From NCBI GenBank assembly GCA_019114925.1, contig DXEO01000142.1, positions 1-11,227 on the forward strand: a stretch of 11,227 nucleotides of DNA, read 5' to 3'. The notes under the pieces are model-generated. The model did not search any database, was not told where the DNA came from, and saw only the letters and a program-made list of their open reading frames with translations. Positions 1-5,810 of this stretch are shown piece by piece (positions within the stretch are counted from its first letter, which is position 1; every line of letters begins with the position of its first letter). This DNA comes from Candidatus Corynebacterium faecipullorum. GTDB taxonomy: Bacteria > Actinomycetota > Actinomycetes > Mycobacteriales > Mycobacteriaceae. Position numbers and translations under genes: made by a program.

Positions 1-63
1 ACGAGACTAAAACACCACCACCCACCCCGCAACCGGAGCACTGTTAACAGCTTGGGTACAAAG

Positions 64-132
64 TTATCCACAGGGTGGGGATAACTCTGTGGAAAACGAA
101 TTCCACAGCTTTTCTCCACACCCTGTGAATAA
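64..132. repeat. DnaA boxes on a 12-bp grid
   Basis: Five boxes with at most one mismatch start at 64, 76, 88, 112 and 124, so every start-to-start distance is 12 or 24 bp. The empty slot near 100 is partly filled by AATTCCACA at 99-107, which keeps the TCCACA core. Orientation is plus, minus, minus, (plus), plus, minus. Regular spacing would let neighbouring DnaA molecules contact each other; that function is inferred. Confidence 0.65.
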
Positions 133-239
133 GTGTTTTCACGCTTCCCACAGCCCGCACAAAAACTTCGAACTCAACCGATTAAGCTGCTGATCTGCGG
201 TTATCTTGGCGCACACGATCGGTAAATTACAAAAATGTA

Positions 240-260
240 GTTATCCACAATGTGGATAAC
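240..260. repeat. Perfect palindrome of two exact DnaA boxes
   Basis: Two exact TTATCCACA boxes face each other around one central base, giving 10-bp perfect arms (240-249 and 251-260). Read on the minus strand, the palindrome lies about 50 bp past the rhomboid stop codon and is followed by TACATTTTTG. The same element could therefore fold in RNA and act as a weak terminator for the rhomboid transcript. The stem is AT-rich, so termination is uncertain. Confidence 0.6.
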
Positions 261-309
261 TTATGTGGAATTCTTTCGCACAAAGGTTTTGGTGGATAAC
301 ACGCCCGAG

Positions 310-954
310 TTATCCCCAAAGCCCAGCTCGCAGCGCCGCTAACACGGCTACCACGACAGCAATAAGCCATATCCCCAGCCACCGCAGCCACGCACGTTGG
401 CGAAAGAGGAATGGTGCCAACAGCAGTCCTGTGAGCAAGCCACCCAAGTGCCCCCACACGGAGACATTCTCCGCCACGAAGCTGTAGATAACGTTGGCCA
501 CCACGAGCACGATGGGCGCTCGCAGGTCTAGACCGCGGCTGCGGTACACACCAATGAGTAGACCCATGAGCGCAAAGAGAGCACCGGAGGCGCCCACCGT
601 AGGTGTGCCGTAATCCATCCACAGCACTGCGGCGGAAGAGCCCACCACGGAGATGAGATAGGCCGCCACATACAGCGCGCTGCCCAGGGCGCGTTCTACT
701 TCCCTGCCCACAAAGAACAGCATTATCATGTTGACGAGGAGGTGCCCGGCGTCGAGATGCATGAATCCTGCCGTAAGCACCATGGAAGGGTGAGCGGCCA
801 CATCCGGACCCCACAGCGTCCAATCCTGGGCTAAGGAACTTTCGTAATACGGGGTGGCCAGGGTCTTGGCTTGGACAGCCGTGGCCAACCATGCCCCAAT
901 GCACAGCACCATGAACACAACGGTGATTGGCGCCGAACGGAGATAATTCTTCAC
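310..954 (-). CDS. Rhomboid family intramembrane serine protease
   Basis: Polytopic membrane protein of 214 aa that should cleave substrate transmembrane helices inside the cytoplasmic membrane. The catalytic dyad is visible: Ser123 in GASG (121-124) and His169 in the helix WGHLGG. The family's HxxxxHxxxN pattern appears as H66, H71 and N75. Hydrophobic segments lie at about 9-27, 58-82, 94-113, 121-137, 146-162, 168-184 and 191-208, a normal core for a bacterial rhomboid without extra domains. Translation could start at TTG 966 or GTG 960, but GTG 954 is preferred because GGGAG (964-960) precedes it by 5 nt. It follows the PPIase gene on the same strand, but a hairpin terminator lies between them. 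Its substrate cannot be read from the sequence. Confidence 0.88.
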   Translation of the reverse strand: MKNYLRSAPITVVFMVLCIGAWLATAVQAKTLATPYYESSLAQDWTLWGPDVAAHPSMVLTAGFMHLDAGHLLVNMIMLFFVGREVERALGSALYVAAYLISVVGSSAAVLWMDYGTPTVGASGALFALMGLLIGVYRSRGLDLRAPIVLVVANVIYSFVAENVSVWGHLGGLLTGLLLAPFLFRQRAWLRWLGIWLIAVVVAVLAALRAGLWG

Positions 955-971
955 GCACACTCCCAAAACAA

Positions 972-1006
972 CGAGCCCGCCACCACTTCACGTGGCAGCG
1001 GGCTCG
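972..1006 (-). terminator. Rho-independent terminator of the PPIase gene
   Basis: Arms CGAGCCCGC (972-980) and GCGGGCTCG (998-1006) pair perfectly over 9 bp. An inner CCAC/GTGG stem (983-986 with 992-995) pairs beyond a 2x2 internal loop. On the minus strand the hairpin is followed by TTGTTTTGGG. It lies 19 nt past the PPIase stop and overlaps the start of the rhomboid leader, so some readthrough into the rhomboid gene is possible. Confidence 0.75.
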
Positions 1007-1025
1007 GATGAAAAGTTAAGAACGC

Positions 1026-1547
1026 TTAGGCGATCTCGATGGACTCGATGACAACGTCCTCAGCCGGACGGTCCATGCGGTCGGTGGAGACCTTCGCAAT
1101 CTTGGACACGACTTCCTGAGAAGCCGCATCGGTGACCTCACCGAAGATGGTGTGGTGGTTGTTCAAGTGCGGGGTCGGCGCCACGGTGATGAAGAACTGG
1201 GAGCCGTTGGTGCCCGGGCCGGCATTCGCCATGGCCAGCAGGAACGGGCGATCAAACTGGAGCTCCGGGTGGAACTCATCCTGGAACTGGTAGCCGGGGC
1301 CGCCGCGGCCGGTGCCAGTCGGGTCACCGCCCTGGATCATGAACTGGTCGATGACGCGGTGGAAGATAGCGCCATCGTAGAACGGGCCGGACTGCTCGCC
1401 CTTGGCGTTCTGGGTGGTGTAGTCCTTCTCGCCCTTGGCCAGGCCGATGAAGTTCTCAACGGTTACCGGTGCGTGGTTACCGAACAGGTCGATAACAATG
1501 TCACCGTAGTTGGTGTGCATCGTTGCAGTTGCGGTCTTCTGAGTCAT
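1026..1547 (-). CDS. ppiA: Cyclophilin-type peptidyl-prolyl cis-trans isomerase
   Basis: Cytoplasmic cyclophilin of 173 aa that catalyses cis-trans isomerisation of Xaa-Pro bonds during protein folding. The core motif FHRVIDQFMIQGGD (62-75) contains the catalytic Arg64 and substrate-pocket residues F69, M70 and Q72. MANAGPGTNGSQFF (106-119) and HLNNHHTIFGEV (127-138) complete the fold. The position of the cyclosporin-contacting Trp of human CypA is His127, common in bacterial members. There is no signal peptide. The reading frame stays open upstream to 1688, but that stretch lies inside the divergent HAD gene. ATG 1547 is chosen because a TACAAT -10 hexamer ends 7 nt before it and no Shine-Dalgarno precedes it, which fits leaderless translation. 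ATG 1556 overlaps that hexamer and is less likely. The gene ends at a strong terminator. Confidence 0.9.
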   Translation of the reverse strand: MTQKTATATMHTNYGDIVIDLFGNHAPVTVENFIGLAKGEKDYTTQNAKGEQSGPFYDGAIFHRVIDQFMIQGGDPTGTGRGGPGYQFQDEFHPELQFDRPFLLAMANAGPGTNGSQFFITVAPTPHLNNHHTIFGEVTDAASQEVVSKIAKVSTDRMDRPAEDVVIESIEIA

Positions 1548-1554
1548 GCCAGCC

Positions 1555-1560
1555 ATTGTA
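1555..1560 (-). promoter_or_regulatory. Candidate -10 element for a leaderless PPIase mRNA
   Basis: On the minus strand TACAAT is separated by 7 nt (GGCTGGC) from ATG 1547, placing the expected transcription start on the A of the start codon. No clear -35 hexamer is seen, which is common in corynebacterial promoters. Inferred from sequence only. Confidence 0.5.
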
Positions 1561-1625
1561 TGGAAATTTCGTCCACCGCGTCGTTCCGGCACAACGCTGT
1601 GAGCGATCTGCGTAGGGTTGCAAAC

Positions 1626-2264
1626 ATGATCCGCGCCATTCTCTTCGATCTCGATGACACCCTCATGGACCACACCGCCGCGATGCATGCGGCCGTCGAG
1701 GAGTGGCTACCGGGCGGTCATCACGAGCGCTTCGCGGAGATCGAAAAGAAATGGTTCGCCGCCTACGAGCGCGGCGAGGTCTCCCACCAGGGCCAGCGCG
1801 TGGAGCGCTGCCGCGAGTTCCTGGGCCGCCCAGAGATGACGGAGCAAGAGGCCCTGGCGGAATACAACAAGTACCTGGCCGCGTATGAAAAGCATTGGCA
1901 GGCGCTTGGCGACGCCCTCCCTACCCTCCAGCAAGTCCTGGATCGCGGCCTTAAGGTGGGCGTTTTAACGAACGGGGCTCGTGAGATGCAGGAGGGCAAG
2001 CTCAAGGCGGGCGGGCTCAACCTGCCAGGCGTTGAGCTCTTTCCCACCGTGGAGATGGCTAAGCCAAAACCGCACCCGGAGGCCTACCTCGAGGCCTGCC
2101 GGCGCCTAAGGGTGGAACCGGGCTCCACGCTCATGGTGGGTGATTCGGTGGCCAATGATGTCGAGGGCGCCCGAGCCGCGGGGCTCAAGGCGCTGCACTT
2201 CGATAGGGCCGGAAACGGAGACATCGCCGCGCTCAGTGAGCTGACGGCGATGGACTTTGTTTAA
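1626..2264 (+). CDS. HAD-superfamily hydrolase (phosphatase-like)
   Basis: Soluble 212-aa haloacid dehalogenase-fold protein, probably a phosphatase acting on a small phosphorylated metabolite. All four HAD motifs are present: I, FDLDDT (7-12), with nucleophile D8 and acid/base D10; II, VLTNG, with T115; III, a lysine in AKPKPHPEAY (K146 or K148); IV, VGDSVANDVEGA, with D173 and D178 for Mg2+. A helical cap lies between motifs I and II (about 15-100), as in subfamily I. The frame is open back to 1152, but that part is antisense to the PPIase gene. ATG 1626 sits directly before the first conserved strand. AGGG (1614-1617) or a leaderless TAGGGT (1613-1618) could serve initiation. The substrate is unknown. 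The stop codon lies inside the shared terminator with metE. Confidence 0.85.
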   Translation: MIRAILFDLDDTLMDHTAAMHAAVEEWLPGGHHERFAEIEKKWFAAYERGEVSHQGQRVERCREFLGRPEMTEQEALAEYNKYLAAYEKHWQALGDALPTLQQVLDRGLKVGVLTNGAREMQEGKLKAGGLNLPGVELFPTVEMAKPKPHPEAYLEACRRLRVEPGSTLMVGDSVANDVEGARAAGLKALHFDRAGNGDIAALSELTAMDFV

Positions 2265-2286
2265 ATCTCTGCAGCAGAGATTTAAA
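2260..2286. terminator. Bidirectional terminator between the HAD gene and metE
   Basis: A perfect 12-bp inverted repeat (2260-2271 and 2275-2286) with a 3-nt CAG loop fills the 23-bp gap between two convergent genes. Its left arm contains the HAD stop codon (2262-2264), and it ends 1 nt before the metE stop codon. The AT-rich outer stem supplies short T stretches in both directions. The symmetry suggests it ends both transcripts. Confidence 0.7.
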
Positions 2287-2287
2287 T

Positions 2288-4552
2288 CTACAGGCTGGCG
2301 CGGACCTCGTCGCGGGCGAGGACCATGTTGCGCAGGGAGGCCTCGGTCTCCTCGTAACCGCGGGTCTTCAGGCCGCAGTCTGGGTTGACCCACAGGCGCT
2401 CGACCGGCACATTCTTGAGTGCCGCGCGGATGAGCTCGGCCATCTCTGCCACGGACGGGATGCGCGGCGAGTGGATGTCATAGATGCCCGGGCCGATCTC
2501 AGAGTGGAACTTCTCATCGATGTCCTCGAGCAGCTCCATGCGGGAGCGAGCAGCCTCGATGGAGGTGACGTCGGCGTCCAGGCCGGCGACGGCGTCGATG
2601 ATCTGGCCAAACTCCGAGTAACACAGGTGCGTGTGGATCTGGGTGGTCGGCTTGGCCTCGAGTGCCACGAGGCGGAAGGAACGCACCGCCCAGTCGAGGT
2701 AGGCCTTGCGGTCCTGCTCGCGCAGCGGTAGCAGCTCGCGCAGGGCGGGCTCGTCGATCTGGATGATGTCGATGCCGGCTTCCTCGAGGTCGCGGACTTC
2801 GTCGGCCAGCGCCACGCCGAGCTGGTCGGCGGAGACGGACTGGTGGACGTCATCGCGCACGAAGGACCAGGCCAGGATGGTCACCGGACCGGTGAGCATA
2901 CCCTTGACGTGCTTCTCAGATAGGGACTGCGCAAACTTCGCCCACTCGGTGGTCATGGCCTTCGGGCGGGAGATGTCGCCGACAACGATTGGCGGACGGG
3001 TGCAACGGGAGCCGTAGGACTGGACCCAACCGTTCTCGGTGACGACGAAGCCGTCGAGAAGCTCGGCGAAGTACTGCACCATGTCGTTGCGTTCCGGCTC
3101 GCCGTGGACGAGGACGTCCAGGCCCAGGCGCTCCTGCAGCTCGATGACGGACTTCACCTCGTTGCGCAGTGCCTCGGTGTAGTCGGCATCGGAGAGCTCG
3201 CCCTTGCGGTGTGCGGCACGGGCGGCGCGAATCTCAGCAGTCTGCGGGAAGGAGCCGATGGTGGTGGTGGGCAGCTGCGGCAGGCCGAGGGCTTCCTGCG
3301 CCTTGTTGCGCTCGGCGAACTCCGGCTGGCGCTGAACCTGGCCCTCCGGCAGCTGCGCGGTGCGATCCTGTACTGCCTGGTCATGGGTGCGGGAGGACTC
3401 GGCGCGGGTGCGCACGGCGCGGTCGGCCTGCGCATAAGCCTCCGGGGCATCCAGCGGACCGGCAGCGAGTGCTACGACCTCGCGGATCTTCTCGTCGGCA
3501 AAGGCGAACCAGGTGGCGACGTCCACCGGCAAGGAGGTCTCCGCCTCCACGGTGTGCGGCACGTGCTGCAAGGACACGGAGGTGGTTACAGAAACGCCTT
3601 CGCCCAAGGTCTCGAGCTTCTCGCGCAGGTCGCGGAGGTTGGCGGCCCAGACGTTGCGGCCGTCGATAAGGCCGGCGGCAAGGTGGGTGGCGCCGGCGAG
3701 CTTGGCCACGCGCTCGAGGTAGGACTTGTCTAGGGCCAAGGTGCCGACGGACAGATCCACTTGGACTGCTTCCGGCTGAAGCTCGGCGATGACGTCGAGG
3801 CCTGCGTTGAGGGAACCATAGGGCGTGGTCAGGTAAACCTGCGGGCGCTTCTCCGCGCCCAGGATGCGGCCATAGGCGCTCTTGAGTGCGGCGGCGAGGG
3901 TGGCGTCGTCAGCGGCGGCGAGGTCGGCTACCAGGGCCGGCTCGGCGAGCTGGATCCACTCGACGCCGGCGTCGTGAAGCTCAGCCAATACGGTGAGGTA
4001 GGACTCGACTGCCTTATCAAGGTGGTCCAGGGGCTGCTTAGTGGCGCCCTCAGCCTGCTTGGACAGGGCCAGCAGGGTCACTGGGCCGACGAGGGCCGGG
4101 CGCACGGTGTGGCCGGCGGCGCGGGCCTCCTCGACGATCTTCAGCACGCGCTGTGGGCGAGCGCTAAAGGTTTGGTCATCGGTGATCTCAGGAACGATGT
4201 AGTGGTAGTTGGTGTCGAACCACTTGGTCATCTCCAGCGGCGCCGTGTCCTTGTTACCGCGGGCCAGGGTGAACTCATCATCGAGGCTCTCGCCCTGAGC
4301 AGCGCCCACGGTCAGTGCGGTCTCGAGGACGTGGTCGTAGTAAGCAACGTCGGCCGGGATGGCGTAATCCTCAGTGAGGCCCAGCTCCTTGAGGCGTGCG
4401 TAGGTATCAAGGCGCAGGGAGTGCGCGGCGGATTCGAAGGTCTCGGCGTCGATCTTGCCGGACCAGTAGGACTCCAGCGCGCGCTTGAGCTCGCGGTGGG
4501 CGCCAACGCGCGGGTAGCCCTCAATCGTTGACTTGGGGAAAGGTGCGGTCAT
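2288..4552 (-). CDS. metE: Cobalamin-independent methionine synthase MetE
   Basis: 5-Methyltetrahydropteroyltriglutamate-homocysteine methyltransferase of 754 aa, essentially the length of E. coli MetE (753). It transfers the methyl group of 5-methyl-tetrahydrofolate to homocysteine in the cytoplasm, the last step of methionine synthesis, without B12. The catalytic zinc ligands of the C-terminal barrel are all present: H642 and C644 in HTHLCYSEF, E666 in TSIEAARS and C726 in NPDCGLKTRG, within one residue of the E. coli numbering. The N-terminal half starts with the typical GYPRVGAHRELK (12-23), and the second barrel begins near TTIGSFPQT. ATG 4552 overlaps the metF stop by 4 bp (ATGA), and GGAG lies 7 nt upstream, so translation is likely coupled to metF. 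No cobalamin or SAM riboswitch was recognised upstream. Confidence 0.97.
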   Translation of the reverse strand: MTAPFPKSTIEGYPRVGAHRELKRALESYWSGKIDAETFESAAHSLRLDTYARLKELGLTEDYAIPADVAYYDHVLETALTVGAAQGESLDDEFTLARGNKDTAPLEMTKWFDTNYHYIVPEITDDQTFSARPQRVLKIVEEARAAGHTVRPALVGPVTLLALSKQAEGATKQPLDHLDKAVESYLTVLAELHDAGVEWIQLAEPALVADLAAADDATLAAALKSAYGRILGAEKRPQVYLTTPYGSLNAGLDVIAELQPEAVQVDLSVGTLALDKSYLERVAKLAGATHLAAGLIDGRNVWAANLRDLREKLETLGEGVSVTTSVSLQHVPHTVEAETSLPVDVATWFAFADEKIREVVALAAGPLDAPEAYAQADRAVRTRAESSRTHDQAVQDRTAQLPEGQVQRQPEFAERNKAQEALGLPQLPTTTIGSFPQTAEIRAARAAHRKGELSDADYTEALRNEVKSVIELQERLGLDVLVHGEPERNDMVQYFAELLDGFVVTENGWVQSYGSRCTRPPIVVGDISRPKAMTTEWAKFAQSLSEKHVKGMLTGPVTILAWSFVRDDVHQSVSADQLGVALADEVRDLEEAGIDIIQIDEPALRELLPLREQDRKAYLDWAVRSFRLVALEAKPTTQIHTHLCYSEFGQIIDAVAGLDADVTSIEAARSRMELLEDIDEKFHSEIGPGIYDIHSPRIPSVAEMAELIRAALKNVPVERLWVNPDCGLKTRGYEETEASLRNMVLARDEVRASL

Positions 4553-5472
4553 GGGGTAACTCCAATTCGATATAGCAGGTCAGTCGTAATGTCTGGATTG
4601 TTGTGCGTGTAGATGTGCAGCCCGTCGGCTCCGGCGTTCATCACCGACTTCGCCAGCTTGGCTGTGATCTGCATGCCGATTTCTTTCTCTTCCTCGGGGG
4701 AGGTCGCTGCCGCGAGCTGGTCGAGGACCTTGGTCGGCTCGTCTAACCCGGACAGCTGGCACATTCGCTCCACCCGAGCCCGGCTCGTCATCGGCATGAT
4801 CCCGGGGATGAGCGGAATGCGCACACCCGCCAGCCGGGCGCGCTGAGCGAAGCGAACGTAATCCTCCGCGTCGAAGAAAAGCTGGGTGATGGCGAAATCT
4901 GCGCCGAGGCGCTGCTTGGCCAAGAGGACATCGATGTCCTCGTCCGACGTGGCGGATTCGGCGTGGCCGTTGGGATAGCAGGCCACACCAACCGCCAAGC
5001 GCCCGGCCGCCAAGCGCGCCACGCGGTCGGATTCCCAGCGGCGGATGAGCCGGACCAGGGAATCGGCGTGCGGCAGGTGACCTTCGGGCATGCCGCCCTC
5101 CGGCAGATCACCGCGGAGCGCGAGGAGGCCGCGCACGCCGGCGTCGACAAGCGTGTCGATCCAGCCAACGAGCTCTTCCTCTGTACCGGCGGTGCAGGCC
5201 AGGTGAGCCAGGGGACGCATCGCTGTAGCGCGCGAGATCTTCTCAATGAAGGCTGCGGTTCCCTCCAGCCACCCCGAGCGCTGGGAGCTGGTGACGGCGA
5301 TGTAATCGGGGTTATACGCGGCGAGCGTGGCGAGCAAGCGGTCAATCTTTGCAGCGTCTGCATCGTGACGCGGCGGTATCACCTCGAAGGAGAGAGCGGT
5401 GCGCTTAAGCTCTTTGGGAGTATCTTCGCTGATTTGGTCTAGTGGAGCGGATGCGGAAAATCGTGGGGACAT
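4549..5472 (-). CDS. metF: 5,10-Methylenetetrahydrofolate reductase MetF
   Basis: Cytoplasmic FAD-dependent TIM-barrel enzyme of 307 aa that reduces 5,10-methylene-tetrahydrofolate to 5-methyl-tetrahydrofolate, the substrate of the MetE encoded immediately downstream. Conserved parts: FEVIPPR with E30 (E. coli Glu28, proton donor), ALRGD with D122 (Asp120), ACYPNGH (164-170), ITQLFFD with Q197 (Gln183) and LIPGIMP. The usual VTYGANSG flavin/folate loop reads VTSSQRSG (60-67): the Thr is kept but the YGA is gone, which is unusual. GTG 5478 is in frame but overlaps the AGGAGG ribosome site, so ATG 5472, 5 nt after that site, is chosen. It is the first gene of the metF-metE operon. Confidence 0.94.
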   Translation of the reverse strand: MSPRFSASAPLDQISEDTPKELKRTALSFEVIPPRHDADAAKIDRLLATLAAYNPDYIAVTSSQRSGWLEGTAAFIEKISRATAMRPLAHLACTAGTEEELVGWIDTLVDAGVRGLLALRGDLPEGGMPEGHLPHADSLVRLIRRWESDRVARLAAGRLAVGVACYPNGHAESATSDEDIDVLLAKQRLGADFAITQLFFDAEDYVRFAQRARLAGVRIPLIPGIMPMTSRARVERMCQLSGLDEPTKVLDQLAAATSPEEEKEIGMQITAKLAKSVMNAGADGLHIYTHNNPDITTDLLYRIGVTP

Positions 5473-5477
5473 GCTCA

Positions 5478-5483
5478 CCTCCT
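5478..5483 (-). promoter_or_regulatory. Ribosome binding site that fixes the metF start
   Basis: AGGAGG on the minus strand lies 5 nt before ATG 5472. The alternative GTG at 5478 begins on the last base of this site, so it cannot be the main start. Confidence 0.8.
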
Positions 5484-5645
5484 CTGCAGGTTATCGTTGT
5501 TTGCCTTCGGTTCTGATGTCCCCAAACGTACCAAGCTGTCCATTTCGCAGGAAAGGCCTTTCGCATTAGTAATACCTTTAGAACCCAGTCAGCTGCACCG
5601 TTATCCCATAGCGCTAGTGAATAAAAACTCGGTCAATCCATACAA

Positions 5646-5670
5646 AGCTGTCTGTTTTCATTGGACAGCT
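5646..5670. repeat. Inverted repeat AGCTGTC-N11-GACAGCT, possible operator
   Basis: Arms 5646-5652 and 5664-5670 are perfect complements with an 11-nt spacer. A third copy, AGCTGTC, lies at 5534-5540, closer to metF. The inverted repeat sits just upstream of the TTGACC hexamer of the candidate metF promoter. A regulator-binding role is inferred. Confidence 0.4.
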
Positions 5671-5688
5671 CGAGACCTGGCGCAAATG

Positions 5689-5712
5689 GTGGCGGGACCT
5701 GTGCGCCGCCAC
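5689..5712. repeat. GC-rich inverted repeat GTGGCGG/CCGCCAC
   Basis: Perfect 7-bp arms (5689-5695 and 5706-5712) flank a 10-nt loop; one G-U and one A-T pair could extend the stem. No T run follows on either strand, so an operator or RNA hairpin is as likely as a terminator. Confidence 0.35.
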
Positions 5713-5810
5713 TACGCTGAAGGGGAGTATCCAGCGCTAACGCGGGCGCGCATATACAGTGCCCCGCCGAAAAGTCACCTCAGTATTGACGAAAAGGAGC
5801 ACCTAAACCC

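Larger units (their letters stand above)
64..318. other. DnaA-box cluster (origin-like or DnaA-titrating region)
   Basis: This mostly non-coding stretch holds three exact TTATCCACA boxes (64-72 plus; 241-249 plus; 251-259 minus) and one TTATTCACA (124-132 minus). Five more boxes have a single mismatch: 76-84 minus TTATCCCCA, 88-96 minus TTTTCCACA, 112-120 plus TTCTCCACA, 291-299 minus TTATCCACC and 310-318 plus TTATCCCCA. An A/T-rich stretch (about 221-245) lies between the two groups. TTATNCACA is the established binding site of the initiator DnaA, and such clustering in 255 bp is far from random for GC-rich DNA. No dnaA or dnaN is visible here, so this may be an accessory, titration or regulatory cluster rather than oriC itself. 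I see no convincing gene in 1-309. The last box overlaps the stop codon of the rhomboid gene. Confidence 0.8.
5473..5810. promoter_or_regulatory. Divergent intergenic region metF / membrane-protein gene
   Basis: A 338-bp spacer with no convincing gene, noticeably more AT-rich in its metF-proximal half than its neighbours. It should hold promoters for both sides. On the minus strand TTGACC (5636-5631) is a -35-like hexamer, but no good -10 follows at the normal distance. On the plus strand TACAGT (5755-5760) fits the corynebacterial TANANT -10 and would give a leader of about 44 nt. The spacer also carries three copies of GACAGCT, a GAAAGGCCTTTC palindrome (5551-5562), the direct repeat TTTCGCA (5543-5549 and 5559-5565) and a 7-bp GC-rich inverted repeat (5689-5712). 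I recognised no known methionine-repressor box and no riboswitch. Confidence 0.6.

Noticed and set aside
41..50. CTGTTAACAG palindrome near the left edge
   Set aside because: A 10-bp palindrome is too short to call, with nothing supporting a function.
525..534. GGTCTAGACC palindrome resembling McbR half-sites
   Set aside because: It lies inside the rhomboid coding region and lacks the 6-nt spacer of the McbR box.
227..991. 254-aa minus-strand frame overlapping the rhomboid gene
   Set aside because: It is in another frame of the same strand, has low-complexity Arg/Gly/His composition and no motif, while the rhomboid frame has the full catalytic dyad.
1152..1625. 158-residue N-terminal extension of the HAD gene
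   Set aside because: It is antisense to the cyclophilin gene, and the HAD fold begins right at ATG 1626.
1548..1688. 47-residue N-terminal extension of the cyclophilin
   Set aside because: It lies over the HAD gene and its promoter, and the family does not carry such a segment.
3761..4531. 256-aa open frame on the plus strand inside metE
   Set aside because: It is antisense to a strongly conserved gene; such frames are common in high-GC DNA.
5473..5810. Possible cobalamin or SAM riboswitch before metF-metE
   Set aside because: No conserved box or long leader fold of either class was recognised on the minus strand.
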